This document shows, one piece after another, positions 1-10,298 of a stretch of DNA of 64,000 bases. Under the pieces are notes generated by a model that worked only from the letters and a program-made list of their open reading frames with translations, made no database searches and was not told the DNA's origin. The stretch is from Gammaproteobacteria bacterium (lineage in GTDB: Bacteria > Pseudomonadota > Gammaproteobacteria > Legionellales > Legionellaceae). Location: NCBI GenBank assembly GCA_024742995.1, contig JANSXK010000007.1, positions 1 to 64,000 on the forward strand, in the 5' to 3' direction. Numbering within the stretch: the stretch's first letter is position 1; each line of letters opens with the position of its first letter. A program made the translations under genes and the position numbers.

Positions 1-76
1 GCTCTACGGCTTGATCTTTAAACTGCGAGCTGTATTTATTCCTGATTACTTTTTGTTCTAAACTATTGTTGTTCAT
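1..76 (-). CDS. transposase OrfA, N-terminal fragment (partial)
   Basis: The ATG at 76-74 follows a GAGG ribosome binding site by six bases. It opens a frame of 25 visible residues, MNNNSLEQKVIRNKYSSQF then KDQAVE, running off the window. The segment KYSSQFKDQAVE matches the start of the helix-turn-helix region of IS3/IS150-type OrfA proteins, where a K/R-x-S-x-E/Q-F-K-x-x-A-V pattern is typical. OrfA binds the element ends and is normally fused by frameshifting to the DDE domain in OrfB. Only the N-terminus can be seen, so completeness and activity are unknown. Confidence 0.55.
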   Translation of the reverse strand, partial: MNNNSLEQKVIRNKYSSQFKDQAVE

Positions 77-120
77 TCTTCACCTCTGCTTAAGATTTTA
101 CTCTCTTAACAGGGTGTCCA
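1..120 (-). mobile_element. left end of an IS3-like insertion sequence (truncated by window edge)
   Basis: The outer tip reads TGGACACCCTGTTAAGAG on the minus strand (tip at 115-120), followed by about 40 bases of leader and then the start of a transposase orfA. This is the usual layout of an IS3-family left end: a TG-starting inverted repeat, a short leader, then orfA. The other end, the second reading frame and any target duplication lie outside the window, so the boundary at 120 is inferred from the TG tip alone. Confidence 0.5.
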
Positions 121-337
121 TCAAATCAGGGCAAGATCAAAGAAACGTAATGCAAAAAAGGCAGCAGGAACATCTTGTCTTTGCAAACATTGTGAAGCAA
201 TCCATTTTGTTTGGGTTGCATCCTTACACCTATCTTCATGAAACAAATACTAACGATAGTATGCCATCAATCTATTTTTTGCTTTGACTTTTTGTTATAC
301 ACCACATAAAATTTTATTACATTAACACGGAATTCAG

Positions 338-1087
338 ATGCCTTTAACACCAGTACAATCCTTACAGCACTCACTATTAGAAAACGAGCAGGCCACAAAC
401 ATTACCCTCCCTTATAGGCTCTGGCAATCATATAATACGACCATTGGGACACAAGATCGTAGACAAGACACGCAAGATGATGACCTTAACAGCGCACTAC
501 AAACCATTGAAGCCATTAACGCCTGGCATCCTGAATGGGTCACGCACTATATTGATTTTGATTTAGATATGTATACAGCATGTACAAAACAAAGCAGACG
601 GCTGGTGGGAGCATTGCGTGATCTCAAGGAAAACCCCAGTGACTCAGAAAAACGTACGGCCTACGAAAATGCAATTGAAGACCTTAAACAGTTATCTGAT
701 CTGGCTAAAAAGGAAAATCCATCTAACCACATCAGCAAATGTTTATTGGGACTATCTTTCACAATGGCACTTGGCTTATATCTTGTGTTTCCTGCAGCAG
801 GTATCATTCCCACACTCATCAATTTATGTTTTTTTGTGGCTTATATGATTTTGGTTCCGTTAACTTTCATGGCGGGGAATACAGCAGCGATCGTGCCTAC
901 TGCAGTATTTACGCTTTTCAATTTCGGCGCATTGCTTGCAGCAACGCTAGGGCTGATTGGTTTGGTTCTTAATATTAGCAACCCTAGTCCACAAGGATCC
1001 GTCAAATTAGCTGAGGCGTTGGATAAGTTGGTTACAGCGTGCGAAGACACTGCCCCTGACAGCACTACATTTCAACAATATATGTAA
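338..1087 (+). CDS. unknown protein with C-terminal membrane segments
   Basis: A 249-residue protein I do not recognise. Residues 1-125 are hydrophilic, predicted helical and charged. Residues about 128-215 hold three hydrophobic stretches (around SKCLLGLSFTMALGLYLVF, PTLINLCFFVAYMILVPL and FNFGALLAATLGLIGLVLN). The last 30 residues are polar. There is no signal peptide, so the N-terminal domain should be cytoplasmic, or the protein could be delivered and inserted elsewhere. It stands alone between the IS end and the rsfS operon. A soluble helical domain followed by a hairpin of membrane segments is common among Legionellales secreted proteins, but nothing here proves export. Confidence 0.6.
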   Translation: MPLTPVQSLQHSLLENEQATNITLPYRLWQSYNTTIGTQDRRQDTQDDDLNSALQTIEAINAWHPEWVTHYIDFDLDMYTACTKQSRRLVGALRDLKENPSDSEKRTAYENAIEDLKQLSDLAKKENPSNHISKCLLGLSFTMALGLYLVFPAAGIIPTLINLCFFVAYMILVPLTFMAGNTAAIVPTAVFTLFNFGALLAATLGLIGLVLNISNPSPQGSVKLAEALDKLVTACEDTAPDSTTFQQYM

Positions 1088-1204
1088 TTACAATACAAAT
1101 TAATCAAAATAACGATCTATACCAACCCCGTGCAAGCGGGAATGATGGGGAATATGTGGCGCATAAACGTCCATTTTTTATTCTGTTTGGGCGGTACCGG
1201 TTCA

Positions 1205-1233
1205 TTGTCATCCCCCCCCATATATGTTATGAT
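1205..1233 (+). promoter_or_regulatory. sigma-70 type promoter for rsfS-mrdA-rodA
   Basis: TTGTCA (1205-1210) and TATGAT (1228-1233) are separated by exactly 17 bases, each one mismatch from the consensus. The expected start of transcription is near 1240, giving a leader of about 14-23 bases before rsfS. Confidence 0.6.
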
Positions 1234-1253
1234 TCGCCTTTAAAAATACGTAG

Positions 1254-1592
1254 ATGATGATTATGTCTGGTTCATTCCCCCAATTGCCTGTTTTGGTTCA
1301 AGCTTTAGAAGAAATTCAAGCCAAGGACATTGTCGTCATGGATGTCAGTAAACAGACCACTGTCACTGATTTCATGGTTATTTGTGGTGGTCGTGCCACA
1401 CGACATGTCAAAGCCATTGCAAATGCTGTTGTTGTTAAAATGAAATCTATGGGCGTACCCCCTTTGACACAATCAGGGATTGAAACCGGCGATTGGGCTT
1501 TGGTGGACTTTGGTGATTGTGTGGTACATATCATGCAGGAAGAACCGCGATCCTTGTATCGCTTGGAAGAATTGTGGGAACTCAAAGCGTAG
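1254..1592 (+). CDS. rsfS: ribosome silencing factor RsfS
   Basis: A 112-residue protein of the RsfS/Iojap family. It binds ribosomal protein uL14 and blocks subunit joining when nutrients are short. Family features visible are the AKDIVVMDV strand, TDFMVICGG, the ARATRHVKAIANAV-like helix and the C-terminal ETGDWALVDFGDCVVHIM segment. Three possible ATGs (1254, 1257, 1263) lie within ten bases; none has a clear ribosome binding site, so the start is uncertain by up to three residues. In most gammaproteobacteria rlmH separates this gene from mrdA. Here mrdA starts four bases after the stop and rlmH is absent. Confidence 0.93.
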   Translation: MMIMSGSFPQLPVLVQALEEIQAKDIVVMDVSKQTTVTDFMVICGGRATRHVKAIANAVVVKMKSMGVPPLTQSGIETGDWALVDFGDCVVHIMQEEPRSLYRLEELWELKA

Positions 1593-1596
1593 TAAG

Positions 1597-3456
1597 ATGA
1601 ACAGGTATCAAAGCCAACGCACCAACCCCCGTGAGCTACAATCCTACTTATCCCGTTTTCATATCTTAGTGGCTTTTGTCATCATCTTAGCTTTAACTTT
1701 GACGCTGCGACTGGCTTATCTACAATTTTCTCAATATCGACGCTTTGCCACTTTATCCTTAAAAAATCAAATGAGCATTCTACCGATTGCGCCATCACGC
1801 GGCATTATTTATGATAAAAATGGTGTGGTTTTGGCAGACAACATCCCAGTGTACGTCTTAGAAATCACGCCAGAGCATATCAAATCCATGTCCAATACCA
1901 TTGGAAAATTACAAGAACTCCTCCCTTCTATCACTGCAGATGATATTAAAAACTTCTACCGTGCGGGCAGGCAAAACCCTGCTTACGTGCCCATTCCTTT
2001 GAAACTCAAATTAAGCCAAGAAGAAGTCGCCACCTTTGCCAGCAATCAATATCAATTCCCTGGCGTAAACATCAAAGCAGTATTAATGCGCTCTTACCCA
2101 TTAGGAGAAATCACAGCGCATTTGCTGGGATATGTGGGACGAATTAACCCTGAAGAATTACGTAAAGTCGATGCCACACAGTATCGCGCCACAAATTTTA
2201 TCGGTAAATCAGGCATAGAAAAATACTATGAATCACAATTGCACGGTCAAGTAGGTTATCAACAAAGCGAAACCGACGTCAATGGCCGTACGTTACGCAT
2301 ACTGAATAAACAATCCCCTGTTTCTGGAAATAAACTGTACCTTACCATTGATACCCGCTTACAAACTGCAGGCTACAAAGCATTACAGGACAAACGCGGT
2401 GCCATCATCATTCTATCAACTACAAACGGTGATATTCTTTCGATGGTTAGTGCCCCTAGTTTTAATCCTAATTTGTTCGTGAATGGCATCAGTTCTGATG
2501 ATTATAAATTATTATCCAACGAACAAGATCGACCATTGTATAATCGTGCAGTGCGTGGTTTATATCCCCCCGCATCAGCCATCAAACCTTTCATTGCTAT
2601 TGCCGGTCTAGATAAAGGTGTTGCCAACCCGCAGGAACATATTTTTGACCCGGGCTGGTATCGCCTGCCAGGTGTCAAACATATTTATCGTGACTGGAAA
2701 CACCATGGGCACGGCTTCATCAATCTTAAGCGTGCCATTGCTGTGTCTTGTGATACTTATTTTTACCAATTAAGCAGCAAATTAGGTATCAATGCCATGG
2801 AAGATACCTTAACACAATTTGGTTTCGGACAATTGACTCATGTTGATTTACTTGAAGAAACTGCGGGCATCGTACCAAGTCCACATTGGAAGCGTCAAAC
2901 CAAAGGACTGCCGTGGTATCCCGGAGATACGGTGATCACCTCTATTGGACAAGGCTTCATGCTGGCCACCCCGCTACAATTAGCAAATGCCACTGCCGCA
3001 CTCAGTCATGATGGTCGTCGTTTTCGACCCCATTTATTACGCCAGTCCGTCCAAGATCACAACCATATCAAACACTACAACCGCTTTGAAGAATACCCAT
3101 TGCGACTCAAGTCCAAAAAATCTTGGGGCATTGTCAAAGATGCCATGCATGCTGTTATTACCAACAAGGAAAGTACTGGCCGTCATTTTGGACGTGACGC
3201 CCCTTATTCCGTCGCCGCCAAAACTGGAACGGCGCAAGTGTTCAGTCTCAATCATGAGAAAAAAAACCAGTACGCAAACGTTCCTTTTGAATTGCGTGAT
3301 CATTCATTATTTATCGCATTTGCACCGGTTGAAAACCCTGAGGTTGCCATTGCAGTCATTGTTGAACATGATACGATGGCACCACAAATTGCACGCCGAA
3401 TGTTAGACACCTATTTTGATCTCAAAGAACAAGACCAATTCAAGGCGCAACCATGA
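1597..3456 (+). CDS. mrdA: penicillin-binding protein 2 (peptidoglycan transpeptidase)
   Basis: A 619-residue class B penicillin-binding protein that crosslinks wall peptides during elongation, working with RodA. One N-terminal membrane segment (about 21-42) is followed by the pedestal domain and the transpeptidase domain. The three active-site motifs are present: SAIK with the nucleophile at Ser327, SCD further on, and KTG at about 542. The frame stays open upstream inside rsfS, but the ATG at 1597, four bases after the rsfS stop, starts the normal PBP2 N-terminus. The stop overlaps the rodA start in an ATGA junction, which implies coupled translation. Confidence 0.96.
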   Translation: MNRYQSQRTNPRELQSYLSRFHILVAFVIILALTLTLRLAYLQFSQYRRFATLSLKNQMSILPIAPSRGIIYDKNGVVLADNIPVYVLEITPEHIKSMSNTIGKLQELLPSITADDIKNFYRAGRQNPAYVPIPLKLKLSQEEVATFASNQYQFPGVNIKAVLMRSYPLGEITAHLLGYVGRINPEELRKVDATQYRATNFIGKSGIEKYYESQLHGQVGYQQSETDVNGRTLRILNKQSPVSGNKLYLTIDTRLQTAGYKALQDKRGAIIILSTTNGDILSMVSAPSFNPNLFVNGISSDDYKLLSNEQDRPLYNRAVRGLYPPASAIKPFIAIAGLDKGVANPQEHIFDPGWYRLPGVKHIYRDWKHHGHGFINLKRAIAVSCDTYFYQLSSKLGINAMEDTLTQFGFGQLTHVDLLEETAGIVPSPHWKRQTKGLPWYPGDTVITSIGQGFMLATPLQLANATAALSHDGRRFRPHLLRQSVQDHNHIKHYNRFEEYPLRLKSKKSWGIVKDAMHAVITNKESTGRHFGRDAPYSVAAKTGTAQVFSLNHEKKNQYANVPFELRDHSLFIAFAPVENPEVAIAVIVEHDTMAPQIARRMLDTYFDLKEQDQFKAQP

Positions 3457-4568
3457 CCCAAATGAAATTAAAGCCAATGTACCGCTTAACCGACCGGGCT
3501 TTTTACCTGGATTTACCCTTGTTTGGGCTCTTATTGCTACTCATCGCATTTGGCTTGGTGATTTTATACAGTGCTTCAAATGAAAATCTAAACATGGTAT
3601 TGCGACAAGGAATACGTTTATTGTTGGCAATTAGCGTAATGACTATTTTTGCTTTCATTCCACCTCATAAGTATAAACTGTGGACCCCTTGGTTATATGG
3701 CTTTGGGCTAAGTTTATTAATCGCTGTCATGGTTATGGGTAAAATAGGCAAAGGCGCGCAACGCTGGCTTGATTTAGGACTATTGCGTTTCCAACCTTCT
3801 GAAATCATGAAGCTGGCTGTCCCCATGATGACCGCATGGTATTTAGATGGTCGTCGGTATCCCATTGCATTTAAGAGCTTTTGTATGGCTGGACTTTTGA
3901 TTTTAATACCCGTGCTTCTGATTGCCAAACAACCGGACCTCGGCACCGCTATTATGGTCCTTGCTAGTGGGTTCTGTGTCATTATTATGGCAGGCATTCC
4001 GAAACGTGTGATTATGTCTATCCTGGCATCCATTGCCGTAGCAGCACCTTTGCTTTGGCATACGATGCACAACTATCAAAAAAAACGTATTTACACCTTG
4101 CTGAATCCAGAGCACGATCCACTGGGTAGCGGCTATCATATTATTCAATCTAAAATCGCCATTGGTTCTGGTGGTATATTTGGCAAGGGCTGGCTTGAAG
4201 GCAGTCAATCACATTTAAATTTCTTACCCGAACACGCCACAGATTTTATTTTTGCCGTTTGTGGTGAAGAATTTGGATTTGTCGGCAGCATGCTGTTACT
4301 GCTGCTCTTCGTATTAATCACATTAAGAGGATTAGACTGCGCCAAGACTGCACAAACCACCTTCACACGCTTATTGGCCGCAGGCCTCATCATAACCTTC
4401 TTTTTATCTGCGTTTGTAAATATTGGCATGGTGATGGGTATCTTACCCGTAGTCGGCATCCCCCTGCCTTTGGTCAGTTATGGGGGCACAGCTATGATAA
4501 CGTTTCTCGCTAGTTTTGGTATTTTGATGTCGATCAAAACACACCGTATTTTGTTTAACGATCTATAA
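3453..4568 (+). CDS. rodA: peptidoglycan glycosyltransferase RodA
   Basis: A 371-residue SEDS-family membrane protein with about ten hydrophobic segments. It polymerises lipid II in the rod-shape elongation complex with PBP2. Typical SEDS stretches are [27 protein letters not shown], the loop [16 protein letters not shown], the [16 protein letters not shown] segment and the C-terminal [11 protein letters not shown]. The start ATG overlaps the mrdA stop by four bases. The 3' end overlaps that of the convergent rnhB gene by 14 bases. Confidence 0.96.
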   Translation: MTQMKLKPMYRLTDRAFYLDLPLFGLLLLLIAFGLVILYSASNENLNMVLRQGIRLLLAISVMTIFAFIPPHKYKLWTPWLYGFGLSLLIAVMVMGKIGKGAQRWLDLGLLRFQPSEIMKLAVPMMTAWYLDGRRYPIAFKSFCMAGLLILIPVLLIAKQPDLGTAIMVLASGFCVIIMAGIPKRVIMSILASIAVAAPLLWHTMHNYQKKRIYTLLNPEHDPLGSGYHIIQSKIAIGSGGIFGKGWLEGSQSHLNFLPEHATDFIFAVCGEEFGFVGSMLLLLLFVLITLRGLDCAKTAQTTFTRLLAAGLIITFFLSAFVNIGMVMGILPVVGIPLPLVSYGGTAMITFLASFGILMSIKTHRILFNDL

Positions 4569-5109
4569 GCGCCTGGATTGGCGCAAAACTTCTACGATGA
4601 ATAGGACACGGGCCAAGCTCACGCAACGCCGCTTGATGTTGCGCCGTCCCATATCCCTTATGAGCTGCAAATCCATACCCAGGATATAGCGTATCCATTT
4701 CAACCATTTCTGCATCACGACATACTTTGGCTAAAATAGATGCTGCGCTAATTTGGTAAATCAAACCATCTCCTTTGACAATGGCCTCGCAAGACATTCC
4801 CACTTGAGGTGTGAATATGCCATCCACCAACACATGGGTCGGCACAATAGCCAATGCTTCAACAGCACGTCGCATTGCCAATAATGTCGCATGATGAATA
4901 TTCAGCTGATCAATTTCGTGTACTTCTGCACGACCATACGCATAGGCATGTGCTTTACCGATGATCTGTGCCGCCAAAGCCTGGCGTTTTTTAGGCGTCA
5001 AGCATTTTGAATCCATCACACCGGGAATCGTATCCTCTATAAGTACCGCAGCTGCTACAACCGGACCAGCCAATGGCCCACGTCCTACTTCATCCACACC
5101 TGCTGTCAT
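4555..5109 (-). CDS. rnhB: ribonuclease HII
   Basis: A 184-residue RNase HII, which nicks RNA/DNA hybrids and removes misincorporated ribonucleotides. The signature [20 protein letters not shown] is at residues 3-22, carrying the D-E metal pair, and VLVDG and the later [10 protein letters not shown] motif complete the active site. The start ATG overlaps the stop of the upstream transporter gene (ATGA). The protein therefore lacks the few residues that often precede AGVDE, but all catalytic parts are present. It is the last gene of the accA-tilS-mdfA-like-rnhB string. Confidence 0.95.
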   Translation of the reverse strand: MTAGVDEVGRGPLAGPVVAAAVLIEDTIPGVMDSKCLTPKKRQALAAQIIGKAHAYAYGRAEVHEIDQLNIHHATLLAMRRAVEALAIVPTHVLVDGIFTPQVGMSCEAIVKGDGLIYQISAASILAKVCRDAEMVEMDTLYPGYGFAAHKGYGTAQHQAALRELGPCPIHRRSFAPIQALIDR

Positions 5110-6365
5110 AAATTTTCCAATTTGAGTGCTTTTTCACGATGGTGATACCTAAAACTAAGGACCACGAGAATAATATAACAGATACCAATGCCTCCAGCAT
5201 ATTGGGCTATATGTAGATTGTTAGACTTTACGTAAAGGACATTGGCCACTGAGATTCCGAGTGCTTGAAACCCCATAGAGAGCGTATTAATCAATGCCGC
5301 CGTGGTCCCGGTACTCACTTGCGTGACAAATAAAATAAAACGGTTCAATGCAGTTACGGCAAAGCCATATCCAAAACAATAGCAAATCAAACCTGGCATC
5401 AACCAAATAGGCGCAGCCCCTTTTAACATGGGTAATAACCACATCAACATTAAACTTAAAAAAACGATACCACTGCCGACCAAAGACAATCGCATCACAG
5501 AATAACGGTACGCCAAATAAGACAACAACATATTACCCATAACAAAAGCACCAAATACTGGGATTTGCCATACGCCATACATGATCAAAGACAGTTTGGC
5601 TTGACTGACCAACATGACGGGTGACAGTGCTATCCAAACAATACATATCACACCCAGTAATCCGTAAGCCACTGTACCAAATACAAACACCTTATGTCGC
5701 AACAAGGTTTTGTAATTATCTAAAATCGCTGACACTGTCATGGTTGAGCGCTTAATTTTTTGACCATCTCGTTTCATTTGCCCGACTGATTCCGGCATAA
5801 AACGCCATAAGCCACAAAACACAATTGCTGCCAGGCCTCCTGACATGTAAAACAAATCGTGCCAATTGCCATACTGCAAAAATACTGAACCCAGCAAAGG
5901 GCCTATCAACGGCGCTAAAATAGCAATATTTGCCATGATGGTAATCAAACGAATGGCATCTTCGTCAGAAAATATTTCTTGTAACAAGGCATATCCAACC
6001 ACATTGAGATAACACAACCCCATGCCTTGAATAAAACGGCCTGCCAAAAATTGATGGATATTTTGCGTCCACGGCAATAATAATGTGAAAACGACAAACA
6101 ACCCACTCCCGATTAGCATCAATGGACGGCGACCATATCGATCTGAAAGCGGGCCTAAAATTAATTGTAAGCTGGCACCACCTAATACATACGCCGTTAA
6201 TGAAGACGCTACTTTAGACTCGGGCGCATGAAAGTCGTGCACAACAGCCAGCATGCCCGGCATAATCATATCATTGGCAATATAAATCAAAAATTCATAG
6301 GACACCAAAAATATGGCAAACCAAATGGCCTGTTTTCGGCTAATATTGATCAAAGGTTGAATCAT
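5106..6365 (-). CDS. MdfA-type multidrug MFS transporter
   Basis: A 419-residue major facilitator with 12 predicted membrane segments. The first helix reads [20 protein letters not shown], close to the E. coli MdfA helix 1 with its two acidic residues (here Glu24 and Asp32) used in drug and proton binding. The loop 2-3 motif [12 protein letters not shown] is intact. It is probably an inner-membrane proton-driven exporter of hydrophobic compounds; the substrate cannot be read from sequence. ATGA junctions join it to tilS upstream and rnhB downstream, so the three genes are likely translated from one message. Bcr/CflA exporters are the nearest alternative. Confidence 0.85.
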   Translation of the reverse strand: MIQPLINISRKQAIWFAIFLVSYEFLIYIANDMIMPGMLAVVHDFHAPESKVASSLTAYVLGGASLQLILGPLSDRYGRRPLMLIGSGLFVVFTLLLPWTQNIHQFLAGRFIQGMGLCYLNVVGYALLQEIFSDEDAIRLITIMANIAILAPLIGPLLGSVFLQYGNWHDLFYMSGGLAAIVFCGLWRFMPESVGQMKRDGQKIKRSTMTVSAILDNYKTLLRHKVFVFGTVAYGLLGVICIVWIALSPVMLVSQAKLSLIMYGVWQIPVFGAFVMGNMLLSYLAYRYSVMRLSLVGSGIVFLSLMLMWLLPMLKGAAPIWLMPGLICYCFGYGFAVTALNRFILFVTQVSTGTTAALINTLSMGFQALGISVANVLYVKSNNLHIAQYAGGIGICYIILVVLSFRYHHREKALKLENL

Positions 6366-7666
6366 GACGCTCGAAATAACGGCTCTTTAGATGTGAGCTT
6401 GATAGTGTAACGCTCTCCTACCTCTCCAGACAAGCAAAAATCTGATATTGCGTATCCAACAATAGAGATCAAAACATCATTGACATAGAGCAAAGGAATA
6501 TTCTGGCGTTGCCAAGGCGGAATTCTCCAATCTTGCATCAAGGCTTTCACTGTTTTGGTCTGCCCATGCCAACGAAATCGCTCACCACCTTGACGGCATC
6601 TCAGCTCAATTCGAGCATGCTTAGGGATCAAAATACCTTCTTGATCAGGCGTTGCCTGTATCATGATATGCTCTGACCAGGATAGTGGTTCAGGAAATGT
6701 TTTCCATAAATAGGACTCGGCTATCTCTGCATTTTTTTCTTCAAGATATAGCGTCTGTCGATAGCGATACAGGCTAAATCGCTCAAAGCGAAAACAAGGC
6801 GTCGCATCTTCTTTCGCCATAATGACGTTATTGATAATGTGCTGAAGGTGATCTGCAGAAGGCACTTGACCAAGATGGGTTTTCAACCAAAGCCGTAAGA
6901 CATTAGAAAAACGATCATGATCCGCCAACAAAGCTGGAGTATAGTGGAGGGTCCTCTCTTGAATATGCGGTAAATCATGGGCAGCCAACACTTCCAAATT
7001 TCTTTTTGCTTGCTGACAATGCTGTGCTGTCGCTGCGATACGCGCAGTTGCATCTGGCCACGTTGCTCGCAATAAGGGCATCACTTCATGACGCAAATAA
7101 GTCCGCGACCAATCCCGAGATGCATTCATTTCATCTTCAATCCACACCAAACTTTCCAAATCAGCATAAGACTGTAATAAGGCTCTAGCACAATGTAATA
7201 ACGGACGAAACAAAACTCCTTGACCACACTCACGTTGCTCTGGCATGGCACTGAGCCCATCCACACCCGCACCCCGCAATATATTCAACAAGACGGTTTC
7301 GGCCTGATCTTCTTGATGATGCGCCAACACCAAAGCAGTGTTTTCTTGAAGTAAATTTGTAAATACTTGGTAGCGCGCCTGGCGAGCACGTTCTTCGAGA
7401 TTCGCAGTTGAAGCAATCATCACCCGTTCAGCCACAAATGCGACATTGAGACGACGTGTATAGTCTTCACAATGTGCTAACCAATCATCTGCATGCGCAC
7501 TCAAGCCATGATGCACATGAACAGCTGTGATTTTAGCCTGCAATAAGGGACAAGCAGCCAAAAGGGTCAAAAGTACCGTAGAATCAAGTCCACCGCTATA
7601 ACCGACATACAGATGATCAAAGTCTTGCAAACGCTCTTGCCATTGCTGGGTCAGCAATCTACTCAC
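6362..7666 (-). CDS. tilS: tRNA(Ile)-lysidine synthase
   Basis: A 434-residue TilS, which adds lysine to C34 of the minor isoleucine tRNA so that it reads AUA codons. The PP-loop SGGLDST starts at residue 24 and is followed by the N-type ATP pyrophosphatase domain, with [19 protein letters not shown] as a second signature. The C-terminal TilS domain ([20 protein letters not shown]) is present. The start is a GTG at 7666 lying inside the end of accA (8-base overlap), so it depends on translation of accA. The gene order matches many gammaproteobacteria. Confidence 0.94.
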   Translation of the reverse strand: MSRLLTQQWQERLQDFDHLYVGYSGGLDSTVLLTLLAACPLLQAKITAVHVHHGLSAHADDWLAHCEDYTRRLNVAFVAERVMIASTANLEERARQARYQVFTNLLQENTALVLAHHQEDQAETVLLNILRGAGVDGLSAMPEQRECGQGVLFRPLLHCARALLQSYADLESLVWIEDEMNASRDWSRTYLRHEVMPLLRATWPDATARIAATAQHCQQAKRNLEVLAAHDLPHIQERTLHYTPALLADHDRFSNVLRLWLKTHLGQVPSADHLQHIINNVIMAKEDATPCFRFERFSLYRYRQTLYLEEKNAEIAESYLWKTFPEPLSWSEHIMIQATPDQEGILIPKHARIELRCRQGGERFRWHGQTKTVKALMQDWRIPPWQRQNIPLLYVNDVLISIVGYAISDFCLSGEVGERYTIKLTSKEPLFRAS

Positions 7667-8612
7667 AAGCCCCCATCGCCATCCATTTATTGTAACGGCG
7701 TTGCAATAATTCCTCCACGGGCAATGCTTTGAGCTGTGTCAATTCATCGACCAATGTTTCTTTCACAGTCCCAGCCATCTTAGGAAAATCACGATGCGCA
7801 CCACCTAATGGTTCAGGCAATACCAAATCAATTAACTCATTATCCAAAATTTGATTTGCTGTGATACCCATAGCACGTGCAGCATCTGCAGCTTTAGCCG
7901 GATCTTTCCACAAAATAGAGGCACACCCTTCTGGGGAAATCACAGAGTAAATTGCGTATTGCAACATGATCACGCGATCACCCACGCCAATGGCCAACGC
8001 ACCTCCAGAACCCGCTTCTCCTGTCACCACACAAATGATAGGTGTTTCCAGCGTCGCCATTTCTTGTAAATTACGGGCAATCGCTTCAGATTGATTGCGC
8101 TCTTCAGCACCTATGCCAGGATAAGCACCGGCTGTATCAATAAATGTGATGATAGGCAATTTAAATTTTTCTGCCAATTTCATCAAACGCAAAGCTTTTC
8201 GATACTCTTCAGGACGCGCCATCCCGAAATTACGATACACTTTTTCTTTGGTACGCTTGCCTTTTTGATGCCCTATGATCATCACAGGCTCATCGTTTAA
8301 ACGCGCTATCCCTCCAATAATCGCAGGCGCGGACGAATTATGGCGATCACCATGTAATTCATCAAAATCACTAAACATCGCGTCAATATAATCGGTGGTT
8401 TGAGGACGCAACGGATGCCGTGCCATTTGGGCAATTTGCCAAGGCTCTAAGTCCGAAAAAATATTCTCCATCAATTCGACCGATTTTTCTTGCAGTTTAG
8501 CAATTTCTTCGCTCAAATTGACTTGTGAATCGCCACTCACCATGCGCAATGCTTCAATTTTTTGGTTTAATTCTTCTATAGGTTGTTCATAATCTAAAAA
8601 TTGCAGGCTCAT
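7659..8612 (-). CDS. accA: acetyl-CoA carboxylase carboxyltransferase subunit alpha
   Basis: A 317-residue alpha subunit of the carboxyltransferase that, with AccD, passes CO2 from biotin to acetyl-CoA to make malonyl-CoA for fatty acid synthesis. Family marks include [18 protein letters not shown] at the N-terminus, [21 protein letters not shown], the [23 protein letters not shown] segment and [15 protein letters not shown]. The length equals the family norm. The ATG is preceded by GGTGAC. It heads the accA-tilS-mdfA-like-rnhB string and is divergent from the phosphopantetheinyl transferase gene across a 77-base gap. Confidence 0.97.
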   Translation of the reverse strand: MSLQFLDYEQPIEELNQKIEALRMVSGDSQVNLSEEIAKLQEKSVELMENIFSDLEPWQIAQMARHPLRPQTTDYIDAMFSDFDELHGDRHNSSAPAIIGGIARLNDEPVMIIGHQKGKRTKEKVYRNFGMARPEEYRKALRLMKLAEKFKLPIITFIDTAGAYPGIGAEERNQSEAIARNLQEMATLETPIICVVTGEAGSGGALAIGVGDRVIMLQYAIYSVISPEGCASILWKDPAKAADAARAMGITANQILDNELIDLVLPEPLGGAHRDFPKMAGTVKETLVDELTQLKALPVEELLQRRYNKWMAMGACE

Positions 8613-8689
8613 CTAGTCACCAATGTTGTACGTAGCGCTAAAAAGTAGCATAATTGGCCCAATAAATCAAAAATTGCTATGCGTTCTAG

Positions 8690-9427
8690 ATGCTTGATCC
8701 CATACCCTTTCAGCCCATCCCACCCCAAGATTTTAAGCTCACACCCCAACGCATTGATATTTGGCAATACCCCCTCTCCATGCTCTGGGACGAGGCAAAC
8801 ACCTTATTAAACGAAGAAGAATACAAGCGTGCTTCACGCTATCACTTCGATCGCCATCGACGTCGCTTTACAGTTGCACGAGCTCTATTACGCCTCATTC
8901 TTGGTCGTTATCTACAGGTTGATCCTAAATCCATCAAATTCACCACCAATGACTACGGCAAACCCAGTGTTGCCGAGCAAACAGACTTACAATTTAATTT
9001 AAGTCATTCGCAAGAACTCGCGCTGTTGGCTATTGGCCAAACGCAACCGATGGGCATTGATTTAGAACATTTTTCCGCCCGACCCTTAGCAGGTATGGCA
9101 AATACAATGTTTTCACCACAGGAAATCACTGCATTTTCTCAAGTACCCACACGCATACGCCCCTTGTCTTTTTTTCATGTCTGGGCGCAAAAAGAAGCCT
9201 TTATCAAAGCTTGTGGCATGGGATTGTCCTACCCCACGCAAAGCTTTACGGTGCCCGTGTTACCCCCGACGCACGCCTTGATTAATGATCCCAAGCATGC
9301 CTGCACTTGGCAGATACACAGTTTCATGCCCGAAGCAGCCTGCTGTGCTGCATTATGCGCGCACCCAGACATTCAATCGATTCGCTATCGCACCCTTGCC
9401 AAGGATCCTCATGTCTCCCTTGAGTGA
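8690..9427 (+). CDS. 4'-phosphopantetheinyl transferase (Sfp/AcpT type)
   Basis: A 245-residue Sfp-type transferase, which loads the phosphopantetheine arm of CoA onto carrier proteins. Both family motifs are visible: GIDLEH with the metal ligands Asp124 and Glu126, and WAQKEAFIKACGMGL with Lys168, Glu169 and Lys173. The length suits the two-lobed Sfp class rather than the short AcpS class. No polyketide or nonribosomal peptide genes lie nearby, so the likely substrate is the acyl carrier protein or a carrier encoded elsewhere. The end overlaps the biotin ligase start by 17 bases. Confidence 0.9.
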   Translation: MLDPIPFQPIPPQDFKLTPQRIDIWQYPLSMLWDEANTLLNEEEYKRASRYHFDRHRRRFTVARALLRLILGRYLQVDPKSIKFTTNDYGKPSVAEQTDLQFNLSHSQELALLAIGQTQPMGIDLEHFSARPLAGMANTMFSPQEITAFSQVPTRIRPLSFFHVWAQKEAFIKACGMGLSYPTQSFTVPVLPPTHALINDPKHACTWQIHSFMPEAACCAALCAHPDIQSIRYRTLAKDPHVSLE

Positions 9428-10217
9428 AATGCTTATTCGACAACATTTACAAAAAATTGGGTTTCAGAAACCCTTGAATACACACATTTTAAGCAATGTA
9501 GATTCCACCAATCGCTATCTGAAAGACCTACCAAGAAGCGCTGCTCTAGACATCTGTTGTGCAGAAACCCAAACTCAGGGGCGGGGACGATTTCAACGCG
9601 AATGGTTTTCACCAACAGGAGAAAATATTTATTGCTCGCTACGCTATTTTTTAGGGCCAGATATTTCAACCTTATCCGCCTTGAGTCTCTTGATCAGCAT
9701 TGCGATGATGCGTACTTTGGAAAATTTTGATGTCGCAAAAGGTATCGGCATCAAATGGCCGAATGATTTATGGCGGCAAGGTAAAAAATTATCTGGCATT
9801 TTGATCGAATCAACACCGACCAGGGAGGGTTATTTCGCAGTAGTGATTGGTATTGGCCTCAATATCAACAGCGACCTCTCTAAAACCCATACCCAAAACA
9901 AACCCTGGTGTTCCCTCTACGACATCACCGGACAGACTTTTGACCGTAATGCCATCATTGCGCAAATGATTGCTCAGATTGATCAACATATCCAGCAGTT
10001 TATGCATGTTGGTTTTGAACCATTTTTAAAACAGTGGAAACAATGGGATCTGTTAGAAGGAAACGCTATAGAAGTGTTGCAAGCTGGTGTATGCGTCCGT
10101 GGCATTGCATCTGGTGTGACTATCAATGGAGAATTGATGGTCATCGACGAACATCAGAAAACTAAGGTCTTAAATTGTGGTGAGACTAGTATTGTTGCAA
10201 CTTGCGCTCGCACTTAG
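9411..10217 (+). CDS. birA: biotin--[acetyl-CoA-carboxylase] ligase, class I (no DNA-binding domain)
   Basis: A 268-residue biotin protein ligase that attaches biotin to AccB. Motifs are GRGRFQREWFSP starting at residue 57 and KWPNDLW at 115, followed by KKLSGILIES. The chosen ATG at 9411 has AAGGA five bases upstream and lies inside the preceding gene; the ATG at 9429 has a poorer site. With either start there is no room for the winged-helix domain of E. coli BirA, so this enzyme should not repress biotin genes. Its position near accA fits its role in acetyl-CoA carboxylase maturation. Confidence 0.93.
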   Translation: MSPLSEMLIRQHLQKIGFQKPLNTHILSNVDSTNRYLKDLPRSAALDICCAETQTQGRGRFQREWFSPTGENIYCSLRYFLGPDISTLSALSLLISIAMMRTLENFDVAKGIGIKWPNDLWRQGKKLSGILIESTPTREGYFAVVIGIGLNINSDLSKTHTQNKPWCSLYDITGQTFDRNAIIAQMIAQIDQHIQQFMHVGFEPFLKQWKQWDLLEGNAIEVLQAGVCVRGIASGVTINGELMVIDEHQKTKVLNCGETSIVATCART

Positions 10218-10298
10218 CAACGAAGCGTCTTCTTACAAATACAGTACGTACTAAAGCCCAGTCAGCGCTACGCGCCACCGAGCTCGTACTAAAAAAAA

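Noticed and set aside
66-287. 73-codon plus-strand open frame at the left edge
   Set aside because: It runs across the IS tip, has no ribosome binding site and no protein-like pattern. The minus-strand OrfA start is better supported.
2987-3406. 139-codon frame inside mrdA
   Set aside because: It is an alternative frame of the PBP2 transpeptidase domain, which is clearly coding.
10218-10298. tRNA-like or terminator-like fold after birA
   Set aside because: GCGC-containing inverted bits and an A-run are present, but no cloverleaf, no T-loop and no stable stem with a T-run on the right strand could be made.
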